From Hyphomicrobiales bacterium (GTDB lineage Bacteria; Pseudomonadota; Alphaproteobacteria; Rhizobiales; Rhizobiaceae): DNA of 64,000 nucleotides. Shown one piece after another: positions 54,207-62,858 of the stretch. Position numbers and translations under genes: made by a program. Under the pieces are notes generated by a model, which made no database searches, had not been told where the DNA came from, and was given only the letters and a program-made list of their open reading frames with translations. The stretch covers positions 620,001 through 684,000 of the forward strand of contig UBZT01000009.1 of NCBI GenBank assembly GCA_900470155.1, in the 5' to 3' direction. Each line of letters opens with the position of its first letter. The first letter of the stretch is position 1.

Positions 54207-55535
54207 ATGACTGAGACACTGATCCGCGGCCGCCTGCTCTCCTTCCGCCGCGCGCCCGCACACGCCGCCGATACGCAGAGTTTCCTCTATGAAGACGATG
54301 GCGCCCTGCTCGTCGCGAATGGCATCATCCAGGCCACCGGCACCTATGCCGACATCAAGGCAAAGGCGCAGGCCGACACGATCGAGATCGACCACCGCCC
54401 GCACCTGATCCTGCCCGGCCTGATCGACTGCCATGTGCATTTTCCGCAAATGCAGGTGATCGCATCCTATGCGGCCAACCTGCTGGAATGGCTGAACACC
54501 TATACATTTCCCGAGGAATGCCGCTTCGTCGAGACCGCGCATGCCGAGCGCATTGCCACGCATTTCTTCGACGAATTCCTGCGCCAGGGCACGACGACGG
54601 CCGTCGCCTATTGCTCCGTGCACAAGGCCTCCGCCGATGCCTTCTTTGCCGAGAGCCTCAAGCGCGGCACCCTGATGATCGGCGGCAAGGTGATGATGGA
54701 CCGCAACGCCCCGCAGGGCCTGCTGGATACGCCGCAACTGGGTTACGACGAGACCCGCGCCGTGATCAAAGAGTGGCATGGCAAGGGTCGCAACCATGTC
54801 GCCATCACCCCCCGCTTCGCCATAACCTCGACACCGGAGCAGATGGCGATGACGCAGACGTTGGCGGAGGAATTCCCCGACCTGCACATCCAGACGCATC
54901 TCTCCGAAAACAAGGAAGAAATCGACTTCACCTGCGCGCTCTATCCGGACGCGACCGACTATACGGATATCTATGCCCGCTATCGTCTGCTGCGGAAGAA
55001 GGCGCTGTTCGGCCATGCCATTCACCTGTCCGAGCGCGAGGCCGACGCCATGGCCGACAGCGGCGCGGTTGCCGTCCATTGCCCGACGTCGAACCTCTTC
55101 CTCGGCTCCGGCCTGTTCCCGCTGAAGGCGATGAAGCGCCGCGACAAGCCTGTCACGGTTGCGGTCGCCACCGATATCGGCGGCGGTTCGAGCTATTCGA
55201 TGTTCAAGACCATGGACGAGGCCTACAAGATCCAGCAATTGCTCGGTGAGCGCCTCAACCCGCTGGAAAGCTTCTACCACATGACGCTTGGCAATGCCGT
55301 GGCGCTCGACCTCAGCGAGCGCATCGGCACGCTGGAGCCCGGCACCGACGCCGACATCGTGGTCTTGAACGCGGCAGCGACGCCGGCCATGCGGCTCCGG
55401 ATGGAAACCATCTCCTCGCTGGCCGAAGAACTCTTCCTGCTGCAGACGCTGGGCGACGACCGCGCGGTGGTCGAAACCTATGTGGCAGGCAAGGCCTCGA
55501 AGCCCAAGGCAGAAGCGCTAAGGACAGAAGCGTGA
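54207..55535 (+). CDS. guaD: Guanine deaminase
   Basis: 442 residues from ATG 54207; GTG 54201 overlaps the puuD stop. Amidohydrolase with zinc motifs DCHVHFPQ, QTHLSENKEE, FGHAIHLSE and TDIGGGSS, and PEECRF typical of GuaD. Converts guanine to xanthine for XdhAB. Starts 2 bp after puuD, so cotranscribed. Confidence 0.96.
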   Translation: MTETLIRGRLLSFRRAPAHAADTQSFLYEDDGALLVANGIIQATGTYADIKAKAQADTIEIDHRPHLILPGLIDCHVHFPQMQVIASYAANLLEWLNTYTFPEECRFVETAHAERIATHFFDEFLRQGTTTAVAYCSVHKASADAFFAESLKRGTLMIGGKVMMDRNAPQGLLDTPQLGYDETRAVIKEWHGKGRNHVAITPRFAITSTPEQMAMTQTLAEEFPDLHIQTHLSENKEEIDFTCALYPDATDYTDIYARYRLLRKKALFGHAIHLSEREADAMADSGAVAVHCPTSNLFLGSGLFPLKAMKRRDKPVTVAVATDIGGGSSYSMFKTMDEAYKIQQLLGERLNPLESFYHMTLGNAVALDLSERIGTLEPGTDADIVVLNAAATPAMRLRMETISSLAEELFLLQTLGDDRAVVETYVAGKASKPKAEALRTEA

Positions 55536-55542
55536 AGGTCAG

Positions 55543-55962
55543 ATGAGCGAGAGCGGCTATTCCGGCACCCCTCTTCCGAAAAAGCTCGGACTGAAGCCGG
55601 AATTGTCCGTCCTCTTCGTCAGCCTGCCCGAGGACCTCGCCTATCTCGCAGCCGCGTTGCCGGACGCCCGCCATGCCGTCGGTCTCGATCAAGCAGCAGG
55701 CACGGGCCTCGACTATCTCCACGTCTTCGAGACGGATCGGGCGAGGCTTGACGAACATGCCGGGCAACTGAAGGCGATGCTGAAGCCGACCGGCATGCTG
55801 TGGATCTCCTGGCCGAAAAAGGCCTCGAAAGTCCCGACCACCATCACCGAGGATGTTCTGCGCACCATCTTCCTGCCGATCGGCCTGGTCGATGTGAAGG
55901 TCTGCGCGGTGACCGAGATCTGGTCCGGCCTGAAATTCGTGCTACGCAAGGAACTGCGCTGA
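55543..55962 (+). CDS. DUF3052 family protein
   Basis: 139 residues, begins 7 bp after guaD. Matches DUF3052: YSGTPLPKKLGLKPE, LHVFETDRARLDEH, LKPTGMLWISWPKKASK. Often annotated near ion channels or regulators, function unknown. Cytosolic. Probably in the puuD-guaD transcript. Confidence 0.85.
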   Translation: MSESGYSGTPLPKKLGLKPELSVLFVSLPEDLAYLAAALPDARHAVGLDQAAGTGLDYLHVFETDRARLDEHAGQLKAMLKPTGMLWISWPKKASKVPTTITEDVLRTIFLPIGLVDVKVCAVTEIWSGLKFVLRKELR

Positions 55963-55989
55963 AAACCGCAAACCGCCGGAGGACCTTGC

Positions 55990-56424
55990 ATGCTGGCCAT
56001 CAACCTCGCGCTTGGAACGCTGATGATCTCCCTGACGGTGGTCATCCATACGATCGGGCTGATCGGCGTCACGCATCTGATGAGCTTTGTCACCGATCGT
56101 GTTCGCCTGCATGGCCATCGCAGCCGCATGCTCGCCATGAACACCGTGGTCATCGGCGTCTTCTGTGTCCTGACCGCCGAGGTTTGGCTCTGGGCGGCAG
56201 GCTTCACGGTAATCGGCGTCGTCGATGATTTCGAAACGGCGCTATATTTCTCCACCACCACATTTTCCACCGTGGGCTTCGGCGATGTCGTGCCGCATCC
56301 GGAATGGCGCATGTTTGCGGCGCTTGAAGGCGTCAACGGTTTCCTGTTGATTGGCTGGTCCACCGCCTATCTGATCGCAGCAGGTATGCGCGTCGGGCCA
56401 TTTCGTTCGGGTGAACATTTCTGA
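55990..56424 (+). CDS. Two-helix ion channel
   Basis: 144 residues, two or three transmembrane helices with a selectivity filter TVGFGD, as in K+ channels. No regulatory domain is attached. Follows the DUF3052 gene by 27 bp, so probably the last gene of the puuD operon. Confidence 0.82.
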   Translation: MLAINLALGTLMISLTVVIHTIGLIGVTHLMSFVTDRVRLHGHRSRMLAMNTVVIGVFCVLTAEVWLWAAGFTVIGVVDDFETALYFSTTTFSTVGFGDVVPHPEWRMFAALEGVNGFLLIGWSTAYLIAAGMRVGPFRSGEHF

Positions 56425-56468
56425 GAGATCCATCAGGCGTCCAAACCGCTGGCGCACGCAGCTTGACT

Positions 56469-56494
56469 ATTTACCTACTAGTTGGTAGGTAAAT
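56469..56494 (+). promoter_or_regulatory. TetR operator 1 (autoregulatory)
   Basis: ATTTACCTAC and GTAGGTAAAT are a perfect 10-bp inverted repeat with a 6-bp centre (TAGTTG). TTGACT just upstream at 56463-56468 may be the -35, so the operator would cover the spacer and -10. The tetR ATG is only 2 bp downstream. Confidence 0.75.
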
Positions 56495-56496
56495 CC

Positions 56497-57081
56497 ATGA
56501 GCAATCTTTCCAGCACCTCGGATCAAATTCTGCATTGCGCGCGCACTCTGATTGTCGCTGGCGGTTACAACGGGTTCAGTTATGCCGACATCGCCAAGGT
56601 CGTCGGCATTCGCAATGCCAGCATCCATCATCATTTCCCGAGCAAGGCTGATCTGGTCCGCACGCTTGTCGCCCGCTATCGGCAGGAGGCCGAGGCAGGC
56701 TTGATGAAACTGGAGCACAATATCGCGGATCCGTTGGAGCAATTGCGGGCCTATCTCGGCTATTGGGAAGCCTGCATTTTGGACAATAGCGCGCCCTTCT
56801 GTGTCTGCGCGCTGTTGGCCGGCGAATCGCAGCTTTTGCCGGAAGAAGTCCACCATGAAGTGAAAGCGCACTTTCTGACGCTTTCGGCCTGGTTGACCGG
56901 CACCATGGAGCGTGGCGCCAGGCTGGACGTGCTTTCGCTGAGCGCAACACCGGCAGACGAAGCCGAAGCGTTTCTCGCGACCGTGCATGGCGCCATGCTG
57001 TCCGCCCGCGCCTATGGCAATCCCCAGATTTTCACCACCGTGAAAGGCACGATCATTCACCGTCTCTCGACGAGGAACTGA
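56497..57081 (+). CDS. TetR-family regulator
   Basis: 194 residues from ATG 56497 (a TTG at 56482 is in frame). N-terminal HTH (GYNGFSYADIAKVVGIRNASIHHHFPSKADLV). The C-terminal half contains PFCVCALLAGE, seen in the AcrR/YcnC-type group. The leader is very short, consistent with the operator lying on the promoter. Effector unknown; the Cys pair may be redox- or electrophile-sensitive. Confidence 0.9.
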   Translation: MSNLSSTSDQILHCARTLIVAGGYNGFSYADIAKVVGIRNASIHHHFPSKADLVRTLVARYRQEAEAGLMKLEHNIADPLEQLRAYLGYWEACILDNSAPFCVCALLAGESQLLPEEVHHEVKAHFLTLSAWLTGTMERGARLDVLSLSATPADEAEAFLATVHGAMLSARAYGNPQIFTTVKGTIIHRLSTRN

Positions 57082-57113
57082 CCATCGAGCAACCTACACG
57101 CATTTAACCATCG

Positions 57114-57133
57114 AACCTACCAACTGGTAGATA
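57114..57133 (+). promoter_or_regulatory. TetR operator 2
   Basis: CTACCAACTGGTAG (57117-57130) repeats the core of operator 1 read on the other strand (ACCTACCAACT[A/G]GTAG). It lies 71 bp before the membrane-protein gene, the probable target of the regulator. Confidence 0.65.
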
Positions 57134-57203
57134 GTCTCCATGGCCCAAATCTTGTCTCGACATTCCCGGGACAAAACGGCGGGTAAACACAAAGGAACTT
57201 GAT

Positions 57204-57689
57204 ATGTTTGGCATCTCTCCCCTTGGGTGGGTACACACGCTTGGCAGCCTGCCGGCCATTCCCCTGGCCGTCTACATGCTCGCCCGCTACGGGCGCATCG
57301 CCCCGCGCAGCACGGCTGGGGCGTTTTATTTCGTCTCCATGCTGATCGGCTCCCTGACGGTCTTCCTCGTGGCGCATCAGGCTGCAAGCCCGATCATCGG
57401 CGCGGTGACGCTGGGTCTCCTGCTTGCCGGTTACGGGGTCGGCCTTGTGACGACCCTCGGTCGGGCCGCCCGGTATCTGGAAACGATCTTCCTGAGCCTC
57501 ACGGTATTCCTGCTGATGGTCCCGACGGTCAGCGAAACGCTGCGCCGCGTGCCGGATGGCCATCCCATCGTCACGGACCTCAAGTCTCCCATTCTTCTGG
57601 GTGCCCAGGCGGCGATTGCTGTCATGCTGGTTGTCGGGCTGAGCGTTCAAATGATCCAGTTGTACCGCGAGGGTCGCAGAACCACCTGA
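57204..57689 (+). CDS. Membrane protein controlled by TetR
   Basis: 161 residues, four likely transmembrane helices (FYFVSMLIGSLTVFLVAH, IIGAVTLGLLLAGYGVGLVT, TIFLSLTVFLLMVP, AAIAVMLVVGLSVQMIQLY). SD AAGGAACTTG region before ATG. I do not recognise the family. Its promoter has an operator matching that of the upstream tetR. Confidence 0.75.
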   Translation: MFGISPLGWVHTLGSLPAIPLAVYMLARYGRIAPRSTAGAFYFVSMLIGSLTVFLVAHQAASPIIGAVTLGLLLAGYGVGLVTTLGRAARYLETIFLSLTVFLLMVPTVSETLRRVPDGHPIVTDLKSPILLGAQAAIAVMLVVGLSVQMIQLYREGRRTT

Positions 57690-57717
57690 TCGCGGAAGCC
57701 ATGTCGGACGCGGCGCC

Positions 57718-57746
57718 AGAACAGGTAAAATAATTTTACCTGTTCT
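57718..57746. promoter_or_regulatory. 29-bp perfect palindrome before lldD
   Basis: Fourteen-base arms (AGAACAGGTAAAAT / ATTTTACCTGTTCT) around one central A, perfectly symmetric, 72 bp before lldD. AT-rich centre and exact dyad suggest a repressor site, for example a GntR-type lactate regulator. It could also form the terminator of the preceding gene, since TTT follows. Confidence 0.55.
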
Positions 57747-57818
57747 TTGCGGTTCCAGTTCACAGGCGGCCCGCTACCATGATATGGCGGAACCGGGAAC
57801 ATTCCGGAGAACCAGAGC

Positions 57819-58964
57819 ATGGCACCGATCCTCGAAATTGCCGACCTGAAAAAGCTGGCGCGCAAGCGTGTGCCAAAACTGTTCTTCGACTATGCCGACA
57901 GCGGCTCCTACACGGAATCGACCTATCGGGCGAACGAGAACGACTATGCGCGCATCAAGCTGCGCCAGCGCGTGCTGGTCGATATGAGCAATCGCTCGCT
58001 TGAAACGACGATGATCGGCGAAAAGGTGACGATGCCGGTAGCCCTATCTCCGACGGGCCTGACCGGCATGCAGCATGCCGACGGCGAAATGCTGGCGGCC
58101 CAGGCGGCCGAGGAGTTCGGCGTGCCGTTCACGCTGTCGACAATGAGCATCTGCTCGATCGAGGATGTCGCCTCGGTGACGACGAGACCCTTCTGGTTCC
58201 AGCTTTACGTCATGCGCGACCGCGATTTCGTCATCAACCTGATCGAGCGCGCCCGTGCCGCCAGATGCTCGGCACTTGTGCTCACCGCAGACCTGCAGAT
58301 CCTTGGCCAGCGCCACAAGGATATCCGCAACAGCCTGTCGGCCCCGCCGAAGCTGACGCCGAAGCACCTCTTCCAGATGGCCATGCGGCCGCGCTGGTGC
58401 TGGGACATGCTGCACACGCAGCGCCGCACCTTTCGCAACATCCATGGCCATGCCAAGAACGTCTCGGACCTAGCGTCCCTCGGCGCCTGGACGAACGAGC
58501 AGTTCGACCCCAAGCTCTCCTGGGACGATGTCGCCTGGATCAAGGAACGCTGGGGCGGCAAACTGATCATCAAGGGTATCCTCGATGTCGAGGACGCCCA
58601 GATGGCGGCAAAGACGGGTGCCGATGCGATCATCGTCTCCAATCATGGTGGCCGCCAGCTCGATGGCGCCCATTCCTCCATCGCCATGCTGCCGCGCATC
58701 GTCGATGCGATCGGCGACCAGATCGAAGTGCATCTCGATGGCGGCATCCGCTCTGGCCAGGACGTGCTGAAGGCGATCGCGCTCGGCGCCAAGGGCACCT
58801 ATATCGGCCGCCCCTTCCTCTACGGCCTCGGCGCCATGGGCAAGCAGGGTGTCACAACGGCATTGGAGATCATCCAGAAGGAAATGGATGTCACCATGGC
58901 ACTGTGCGGCAAGCGGCAGCTCGCCGACATCGACCGGACGATCATCGCCGAAAGCCCGTTCTGA
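57819..58964 (+). CDS. lldD: FMN-dependent L-lactate dehydrogenase
   Basis: 381 residues. Alpha-hydroxy-acid oxidase family: FFDYADSGSYTESTYRAN, PVALSPTGLTGMQHADGE, WFQLYVMRDRDF, ADLQILGQRHKDIRN, catalytic His276 in SNHGGRQLDGA and FMN-phosphate loop DGGIRSGQDVLKA. Oxidises L-lactate to pyruvate with electrons to the quinone pool. Monocistronic; see the palindrome upstream. Confidence 0.93.
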   Translation: MAPILEIADLKKLARKRVPKLFFDYADSGSYTESTYRANENDYARIKLRQRVLVDMSNRSLETTMIGEKVTMPVALSPTGLTGMQHADGEMLAAQAAEEFGVPFTLSTMSICSIEDVASVTTRPFWFQLYVMRDRDFVINLIERARAARCSALVLTADLQILGQRHKDIRNSLSAPPKLTPKHLFQMAMRPRWCWDMLHTQRRTFRNIHGHAKNVSDLASLGAWTNEQFDPKLSWDDVAWIKERWGGKLIIKGILDVEDAQMAAKTGADAIIVSNHGGRQLDGAHSSIAMLPRIVDAIGDQIEVHLDGGIRSGQDVLKAIALGAKGTYIGRPFLYGLGAMGKQGVTTALEIIQKEMDVTMALCGKRQLADIDRTIIAESPF

Positions 58965-58990
58965 AGGTCCTGTATTGACGGGCTGAAGTC

Positions 58991-59011
58991 GGCGCCTGTC
59001 GCTCAGGCGCC
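58991..59011. terminator. Hairpin between convergent genes
   Basis: GGCGCCTG/CAGGCGCC, 8 perfect pairs and loop TCGCT, between lldD and the phosphoesterase gene, each of which ends within 30 bp. Confidence 0.55.
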
Positions 59012-59019
59012 ATCAACAA

Positions 59020-59766
59020 TCAATCCAGCCATCCGCCCGCCAAAGCCGCGGACCAATCGGCACGCCCCCTCTCGGCTGCAAGCCGCGACATCGCCATGTT
59101 GTCATAGGGCACCAGCCGGAAGGTGACCGACCAACCGGCGGGCGTCTTCTCCAAGATCGCGTAGGACGCCAGCGGCGTGCCCGTCTCGACCTTGTGAAAA
59201 TACGGCGCATCATCATCATAGCCCGGACCGCCGACGCTGCCGGGATTGACGATCAACCGCCCATCCGCCAGGCGCACCGCCCGGGGAATATGGGAATGGC
59301 CGCAGAGGATCATCGGTTGGCGCACCCCCTCGGCAAACGCCTCAATCTCGGCTTTCGGTCGCAGATGCACATGGCCTTGCTCACTCACCCCTTCAAGCCA
59401 GTAAACACTGTCACTCGTCGGCGTCGCATGGCAAAGATAGACCTCGTCACGCCAGATCTGCGAAAACGGCAGCGATTTCAACCAGTCCAGATGATCCGGC
59501 GACAGCTGCGCATAGGCATCCGCTTCCCAGCTATGCATGTCGCCGGTCGCATGTTCGATCAAATACCGGTCGTGATTGCCGCAGACTGTCGTCAACCCAA
59601 GTCCGACCAGACGGTCGGCGGTGCGTCCGGCTTCCAGCGGTCCCGACAGGCTGTCGCCGAGATTGACGACATCGCCCGCCGCGATGCCTTGCGCCGCGAT
59701 ATCGGCAAGAACAGCGTCAAGGGCGAGACAGTTGCCGTGTATGTCGGCAATGGCTGCAAAACGCAT
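59020..59766 (-). CDS. Metallophosphoesterase family protein
   Basis: 248 residues. Calcineurin-like metal motifs DIHGN, GDSLSGP, GNHDRY, LCHATP, CGHSHIP. Resembles YfcE-like phosphodiesterases. The start shares one base with the uraH stop (TGATG), so it is translationally coupled to the allA-uraH genes. Its link to ureide degradation is unexplained. Confidence 0.9.
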   Translation of the reverse strand: MRFAAIADIHGNCLALDAVLADIAAQGIAAGDVVNLGDSLSGPLEAGRTADRLVGLGLTTVCGNHDRYLIEHATGDMHSWEADAYAQLSPDHLDWLKSLPFSQIWRDEVYLCHATPTSDSVYWLEGVSEQGHVHLRPKAEIEAFAEGVRQPMILCGHSHIPRAVRLADGRLIVNPGSVGGPGYDDDAPYFHKVETGTPLASYAILEKTPAGWSVTFRLVPYDNMAMSRLAAERGRADWSAALAGGWLD

Positions 59767-60122
59767 CAGCTTCCCCGGTAAGTCGAATAGCCATAGGGCG
59801 AAAGCAGCAGCGGCACATGGTAATGTGCGGTGGTGTCGGATATGCCGAAACGGATCGGGATCACATCGAGGAACAGCGGATCGGTCAGGGCAAAGCCTCG
59901 GGCTTTCAAATAATCGCCGGCGTGAAACAGCAGCTCATATTGCCCGGCCTGAAACTCATCTCCCGAAAGAATAGGCCCGCCATCGACCCGTCCATCGTCA
60001 TTGGTGAAGACTGTCTTGACCAGTTCCGCCTCATCGCCGCCCATGCGCATCAGGTGGATTTTCAGCCCCTGGGCAGGCTTGCCAAGCGCAGTGTCGAGCA
60101 CATGGGTGGTCAGGCCGGTCAT
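59766..60122 (-). CDS. uraH: 5-hydroxyisourate hydrolase
   Basis: 118 residues. Transthyretin-like protein with [14 protein letters not shown] at the N-terminus, [14 protein letters not shown], and the YRGS C-terminus that identifies the enzyme. Converts 5-hydroxyisourate (the PuuD product) to OHCU. Overlaps allA by 4 bp. Confidence 0.95.
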   Translation of the reverse strand: MTGLTTHVLDTALGKPAQGLKIHLMRMGGDEAELVKTVFTNDDGRVDGGPILSGDEFQAGQYELLFHAGDYLKARGFALTDPLFLDVIPIRFGISDTTAHYHVPLLLSPYGYSTYRGS

Positions 60123-60619
60123 AGGCGGGACTCCAGAATCACAAAGGGATGAACGAAGAAATATTCCTCGAGATTGTTTCCCGGCCCGTCTCGATCGGCA
60201 ACCAGAAAATCGCTGCTTTCACCAATTGCCATCAACGGATGGTGCCAGACATTGCGGTGGTAGTTCACGCCCTGATGCGCTTGCGCATGAAAAAGCAGCG
60301 GCCGTCCCGGAACGCCGCCTTCATCCGGCGACACCGCAAGCAAGAATGGCCGACCCGACAGCGGCGTAAAGCTCTGGCTGCCCAGCGGATGTCGCTCCAT
60401 CATGCCGAGCGCATAGGGAAACGCCCGTGGCTGGCCGCGAAAGATGCTGAGGATCACCCGCGCGCCCTCGCCGATTACTTCGGGCGCAGACAGCGCGTGA
60501 TATCGCTCGGTCGTTCCACCGTTGATCAGGCGCATGGCGGAAGGCCTGGCTTCGATGACATCGCCGAACGGTGCGAAGGCCTCGTCCGTCAGCGGCTGGA
60601 TGGAAAGGATATTGGGCAA
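60119..60619 (-). CDS. allA: Ureidoglycolate lyase
   Basis: 166 residues. AllA motifs [40 protein letters not shown] and [18 protein letters not shown]. Splits ureidoglycolate into glyoxylate and urea. It starts 4 bp after hepT ends and overlaps uraH by 4 bp, placing it in one tight operon with the toxin-antitoxin pair. Confidence 0.95.
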   Translation of the reverse strand: MPNILSIQPLTDEAFAPFGDVIEARPSAMRLINGGTTERYHALSAPEVIGEGARVILSIFRGQPRAFPYALGMMERHPLGSQSFTPLSGRPFLLAVSPDEGGVPGRPLLFHAQAHQGVNYHRNVWHHPLMAIGESSDFLVADRDGPGNNLEEYFFVHPFVILESRL

Positions 60620-60623
60620 GCAG

Positions 60624-60989
60624 TCACTCCCCTTGCGGATGTATGTCCAAGATCGCGCCGATGGCTACCGCAAGCTCCAGTGCTTCGGTTTTCGCCGTAT
60701 CAAAAACTCGTTCCTGATTGATATCGAAATATCCATGCGCCATCCGGTTCCGCATCCCGCGAACCGCGTGCCAGGGAATCTCTGGATGGTCTGCAGCGAA
60801 ATCCGGAGCAAAATCCTCCAATTGCACCGCGGTCTCGCCAGCCATGAACAGGCTCATGGCAACGGCACGCTGCACGATCAGATTGTCGCCAAATGCGGCG
60901 CGGTCCATATCTTTGCAAAATTCATGCGCGTCCAAAGCAGCTTGTCGCATGCGTTGCAGCAACAATTTCACCCGTTCGATGCGGCTCAT
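60624..60989 (-). CDS. hepT: HepT-like RNase toxin
   Basis: 121 residues. HEPN/DUF86-type with the R-x4-H-x-Y catalytic motif as RNRMAHGYF. An RNase toxin in HepT/MntA modules, held inactive by tRNA-like AMPylation from MntA. Cotranscribed from mntA with a 4-bp overlap and followed 4 bp later by allA. Confidence 0.93.
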   Translation of the reverse strand: MSRIERVKLLLQRMRQAALDAHEFCKDMDRAAFGDNLIVQRAVAMSLFMAGETAVQLEDFAPDFAADHPEIPWHAVRGMRNRMAHGYFDINQERVFDTAKTEALELAVAIGAILDIHPQGE

Positions 60990-61279
60990 ACCGGTTTCGC
61001 CTCGGCCAGAATACGCGCTCTAAATTCCTCGGGTATGTCACCGGGCGTCAGCAGATGCACAGGCGTATCGCCAGCCAACTGCTCCAACGCATGCTGAAGT
61101 CCTCCGAGCGTCAAAAGAGTGGAGCCCGGCAAGTCATCCACCAAAATATCGAGATCACTGCCCGGCCTGTCATCGCCACGGGCAACCGAGCCGAAAACGC
61201 GCGGGTTTCCCGCATTGAAGCGCCTCGTCGCCTCGCGGATCGCTATCCGGTTCTTTTCCAGCACCTCCGACGGACGCAT
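60986..61279 (-). CDS. mntA: MntA-like nucleotidyltransferase antitoxin
   Basis: 97 residues from ATG 61279. Minimal nucleotidyltransferase motif GSVARGDDRPGSDLDILVD. It AMPylates the HepT Tyr to neutralise it. It is the first gene of mntA-hepT-allA-uraH-phosphoesterase. Start alternatives at 61300 lie within the spacer after glnII. Confidence 0.92.
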   Translation of the reverse strand: MRPSEVLEKNRIAIREATRRFNAGNPRVFGSVARGDDRPGSDLDILVDDLPGSTLLTLGGLQHALEQLAGDTPVHLLTPGDIPEEFRARILAEAKPV

Positions 61280-61356
61280 CGACACTCTCCTTGCCCGCAA
61301 TATAGAGCAATCCCATGTACCGAGAAAGCGCCCACGGCAAGGCAGTCAGTCCCCTC

Positions 61357-61391
61357 AAACGAAAACAGCGCCGGCGTGTAGCCGGCGCTGT
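61357..61391 (-). terminator. glnII terminator
   Basis: ACAGCGCCGGC / GCCGGCGCTGT, 11 perfect pairs with a 5-nt loop, followed on the minus strand by TTTCGTTT. It isolates glnII from mntA. Confidence 0.9.
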
Positions 61392-61414
61392 CTAAATCAT
61401 CAGTCCGAAAAGGA

Positions 61415-62455
61415 TCAGGCAGCAGACTTCGCGTAGTCGGCCAACGGAACTTCGGCGATCGTGGCCAGAACGCGCGAAGCGATCTGGTACGGGCAGCCCT
61501 GGCTGTTCGGACGACGGTCTTCGAGGTAGCCCTTGTAGCCGTTGTTGGCGAAGGAGTGCGGAACGCGGATCGAGGCTCCACGGTCAGCGATGCCGTAGGA
61601 GAACTTGTTCCACGGAGCCGTCTCGTGCTTGCCGGTCAGACGCAGGTGGTTGTCCGGACCGTAAACGTCGATATGCTCTTTCCAGTTCTTGGCGAAAGCA
61701 GCCATGAGGGCTTCGAAATATTCCTTACCGCCGACTTCGCGCATGAACTTGGTCGAGAAGTTGCAGTGCATGCCAGAGCCGTTCCAGTCGGTGTCGCCGA
61801 GCGGCTTGCAATGGAACTCGACATCGACGCCGTACTTTTCGCAAAGGCGAAGCAGCAGGTAGCGAGCGATCCAGATTTCGTCGGCGGCGCGCTTCGAGCC
61901 CTTGCCGAACACCTGGAATTCCCACTGGCCCTTGGCCACTTCGGCATTGATGCCTTCGTGGTTGATACCGGCTTCGAGGCACAGGTCGAGATGCTCTTCG
62001 ACGATTTCGCGGGCGATTTCGCCAACATTCTTGTAGCCGACGCCGGTGTAGTACGGACCCTGCGGAGCCGGGAAGCCGTTTTCCGGGAAGCCGAGCGGGC
62101 GACCGTCCTGGTAGAGGAAGTATTCCTGCTCGAAGCCGAACCAGGTGCCTTCGTCGTCGAGAATCGTCGCGCGGCTGTTGGTTGCATGCGGCGTGACGCC
62201 ATCCGGCATCATGACTTCGCACATGACGAGCGCGCCGTTGGTGCGGGCCGGATCCGGGTAGATTGCGACCGGCTTCAGAACGCAGTCGGAGCTATGGCCT
62301 TCGGCCTGCATCGTCGACGAACCATCGAAGCCCCACAGCGGCAACTGGTCCAGGGTCGGAAATTCGTTGAATTCTTTGATCTGCGTCTTGCCACGCAGGT
62401 TTGGCACCGGCTTGTAGCCGTCGAGCCAGATATACTCGAGCTTGAACTTGGTCAT
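61415..62455 (-). CDS. glnII: Glutamine synthetase II
   Basis: 346 residues from ATG 62455. Eukaryotic-type GSII, as in Rhizobium: TKFKLEYIWLDGYKPVPNLRGKT, PLWGFDGSSTMQAEGHSSD, FGFEQEYFLY, GINAEVAKGQWEFQVFG, HCNFSTKFMREVGG, GKHETAPWNKFSYGIADRG. Condenses glutamate and ammonia; in rhizobia it is used under nitrogen limitation and is not adenylylated. Transcribed from a sigma-54 promoter and likely limited by GstI at translation. Confidence 0.97.
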   Translation of the reverse strand: MTKFKLEYIWLDGYKPVPNLRGKTQIKEFNEFPTLDQLPLWGFDGSSTMQAEGHSSDCVLKPVAIYPDPARTNGALVMCEVMMPDGVTPHATNSRATILDDEGTWFGFEQEYFLYQDGRPLGFPENGFPAPQGPYYTGVGYKNVGEIAREIVEEHLDLCLEAGINHEGINAEVAKGQWEFQVFGKGSKRAADEIWIARYLLLRLCEKYGVDVEFHCKPLGDTDWNGSGMHCNFSTKFMREVGGKEYFEALMAAFAKNWKEHIDVYGPDNHLRLTGKHETAPWNKFSYGIADRGASIRVPHSFANNGYKGYLEDRRPNSQGCPYQIASRVLATIAEVPLADYAKSAA

Positions 62456-62544
62456 CAATCGTCTCTCTTCAGTCAAGCGCTCGCCATGGAAGCGCAACAG
62501 AGGGGGGTGATTCTCCGGCAGGCCGGCGAGTCACCCGAGATAAA

Positions 62545-62561
62545 AGCAGGAAGCGTGCCAA
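62545..62561 (-). promoter_or_regulatory. Sigma-54 promoter of glnII
   Basis: TTGGCACGCTTCCTGCT on the minus strand keeps GG and GC 10 bp apart (-24/-12), with strong TTGGCACG. Predicted start lies ~80 nt before the ATG. Confidence 0.75.
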
Positions 62562-62745
62562 CTCGACGCCACTGTCATGCAACTGATGCATTTTGCCGCA
62601 AGTGCGCGGTAAATCGGCAACCAAAACAGGCCGCCATTGAACGCCAAACCCTTGTCCCGAAGGAACCTTGCGCTGCCTTTGAGTGTTTTCACCACACATC
62701 CTTGCGACAGCTTAATCTGATGATTTGTCGACCACCTAATAAAAT

Positions 62746-62758
62746 GCAGAAATACTGC
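62746..62758 (+). promoter_or_regulatory. NtrC-like site, proximal to glnII
   Basis: GCAG-AAATA-CTGC inverted repeat. Its centre is 32 bp, three helical turns, from the next site, a spacing typical of paired NtrC sites. Confidence 0.5.
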
Positions 62759-62775
62759 CTATAGATTAGGCAATT

Positions 62776-62792
62776 TGCACTTTTCATGTGCA
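62776..62792 (+). promoter_or_regulatory. NtrC-like site, gstI side
   Basis: TGCACTTTTCATGTGCA is a 17-bp dyad of the NtrC type (TGCAC-N7-GTGCA). It lies ~215-230 bp upstream of the sigma-54 promoter and could cover the -35 of gstI. Confidence 0.6.
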
Positions 62793-62858
62793 TATCAGTT
62801 TAGGCTGTGATATCTAGATTTATCGAGACAACACTCGGTTGAAACGAGAGGCAGTAGC

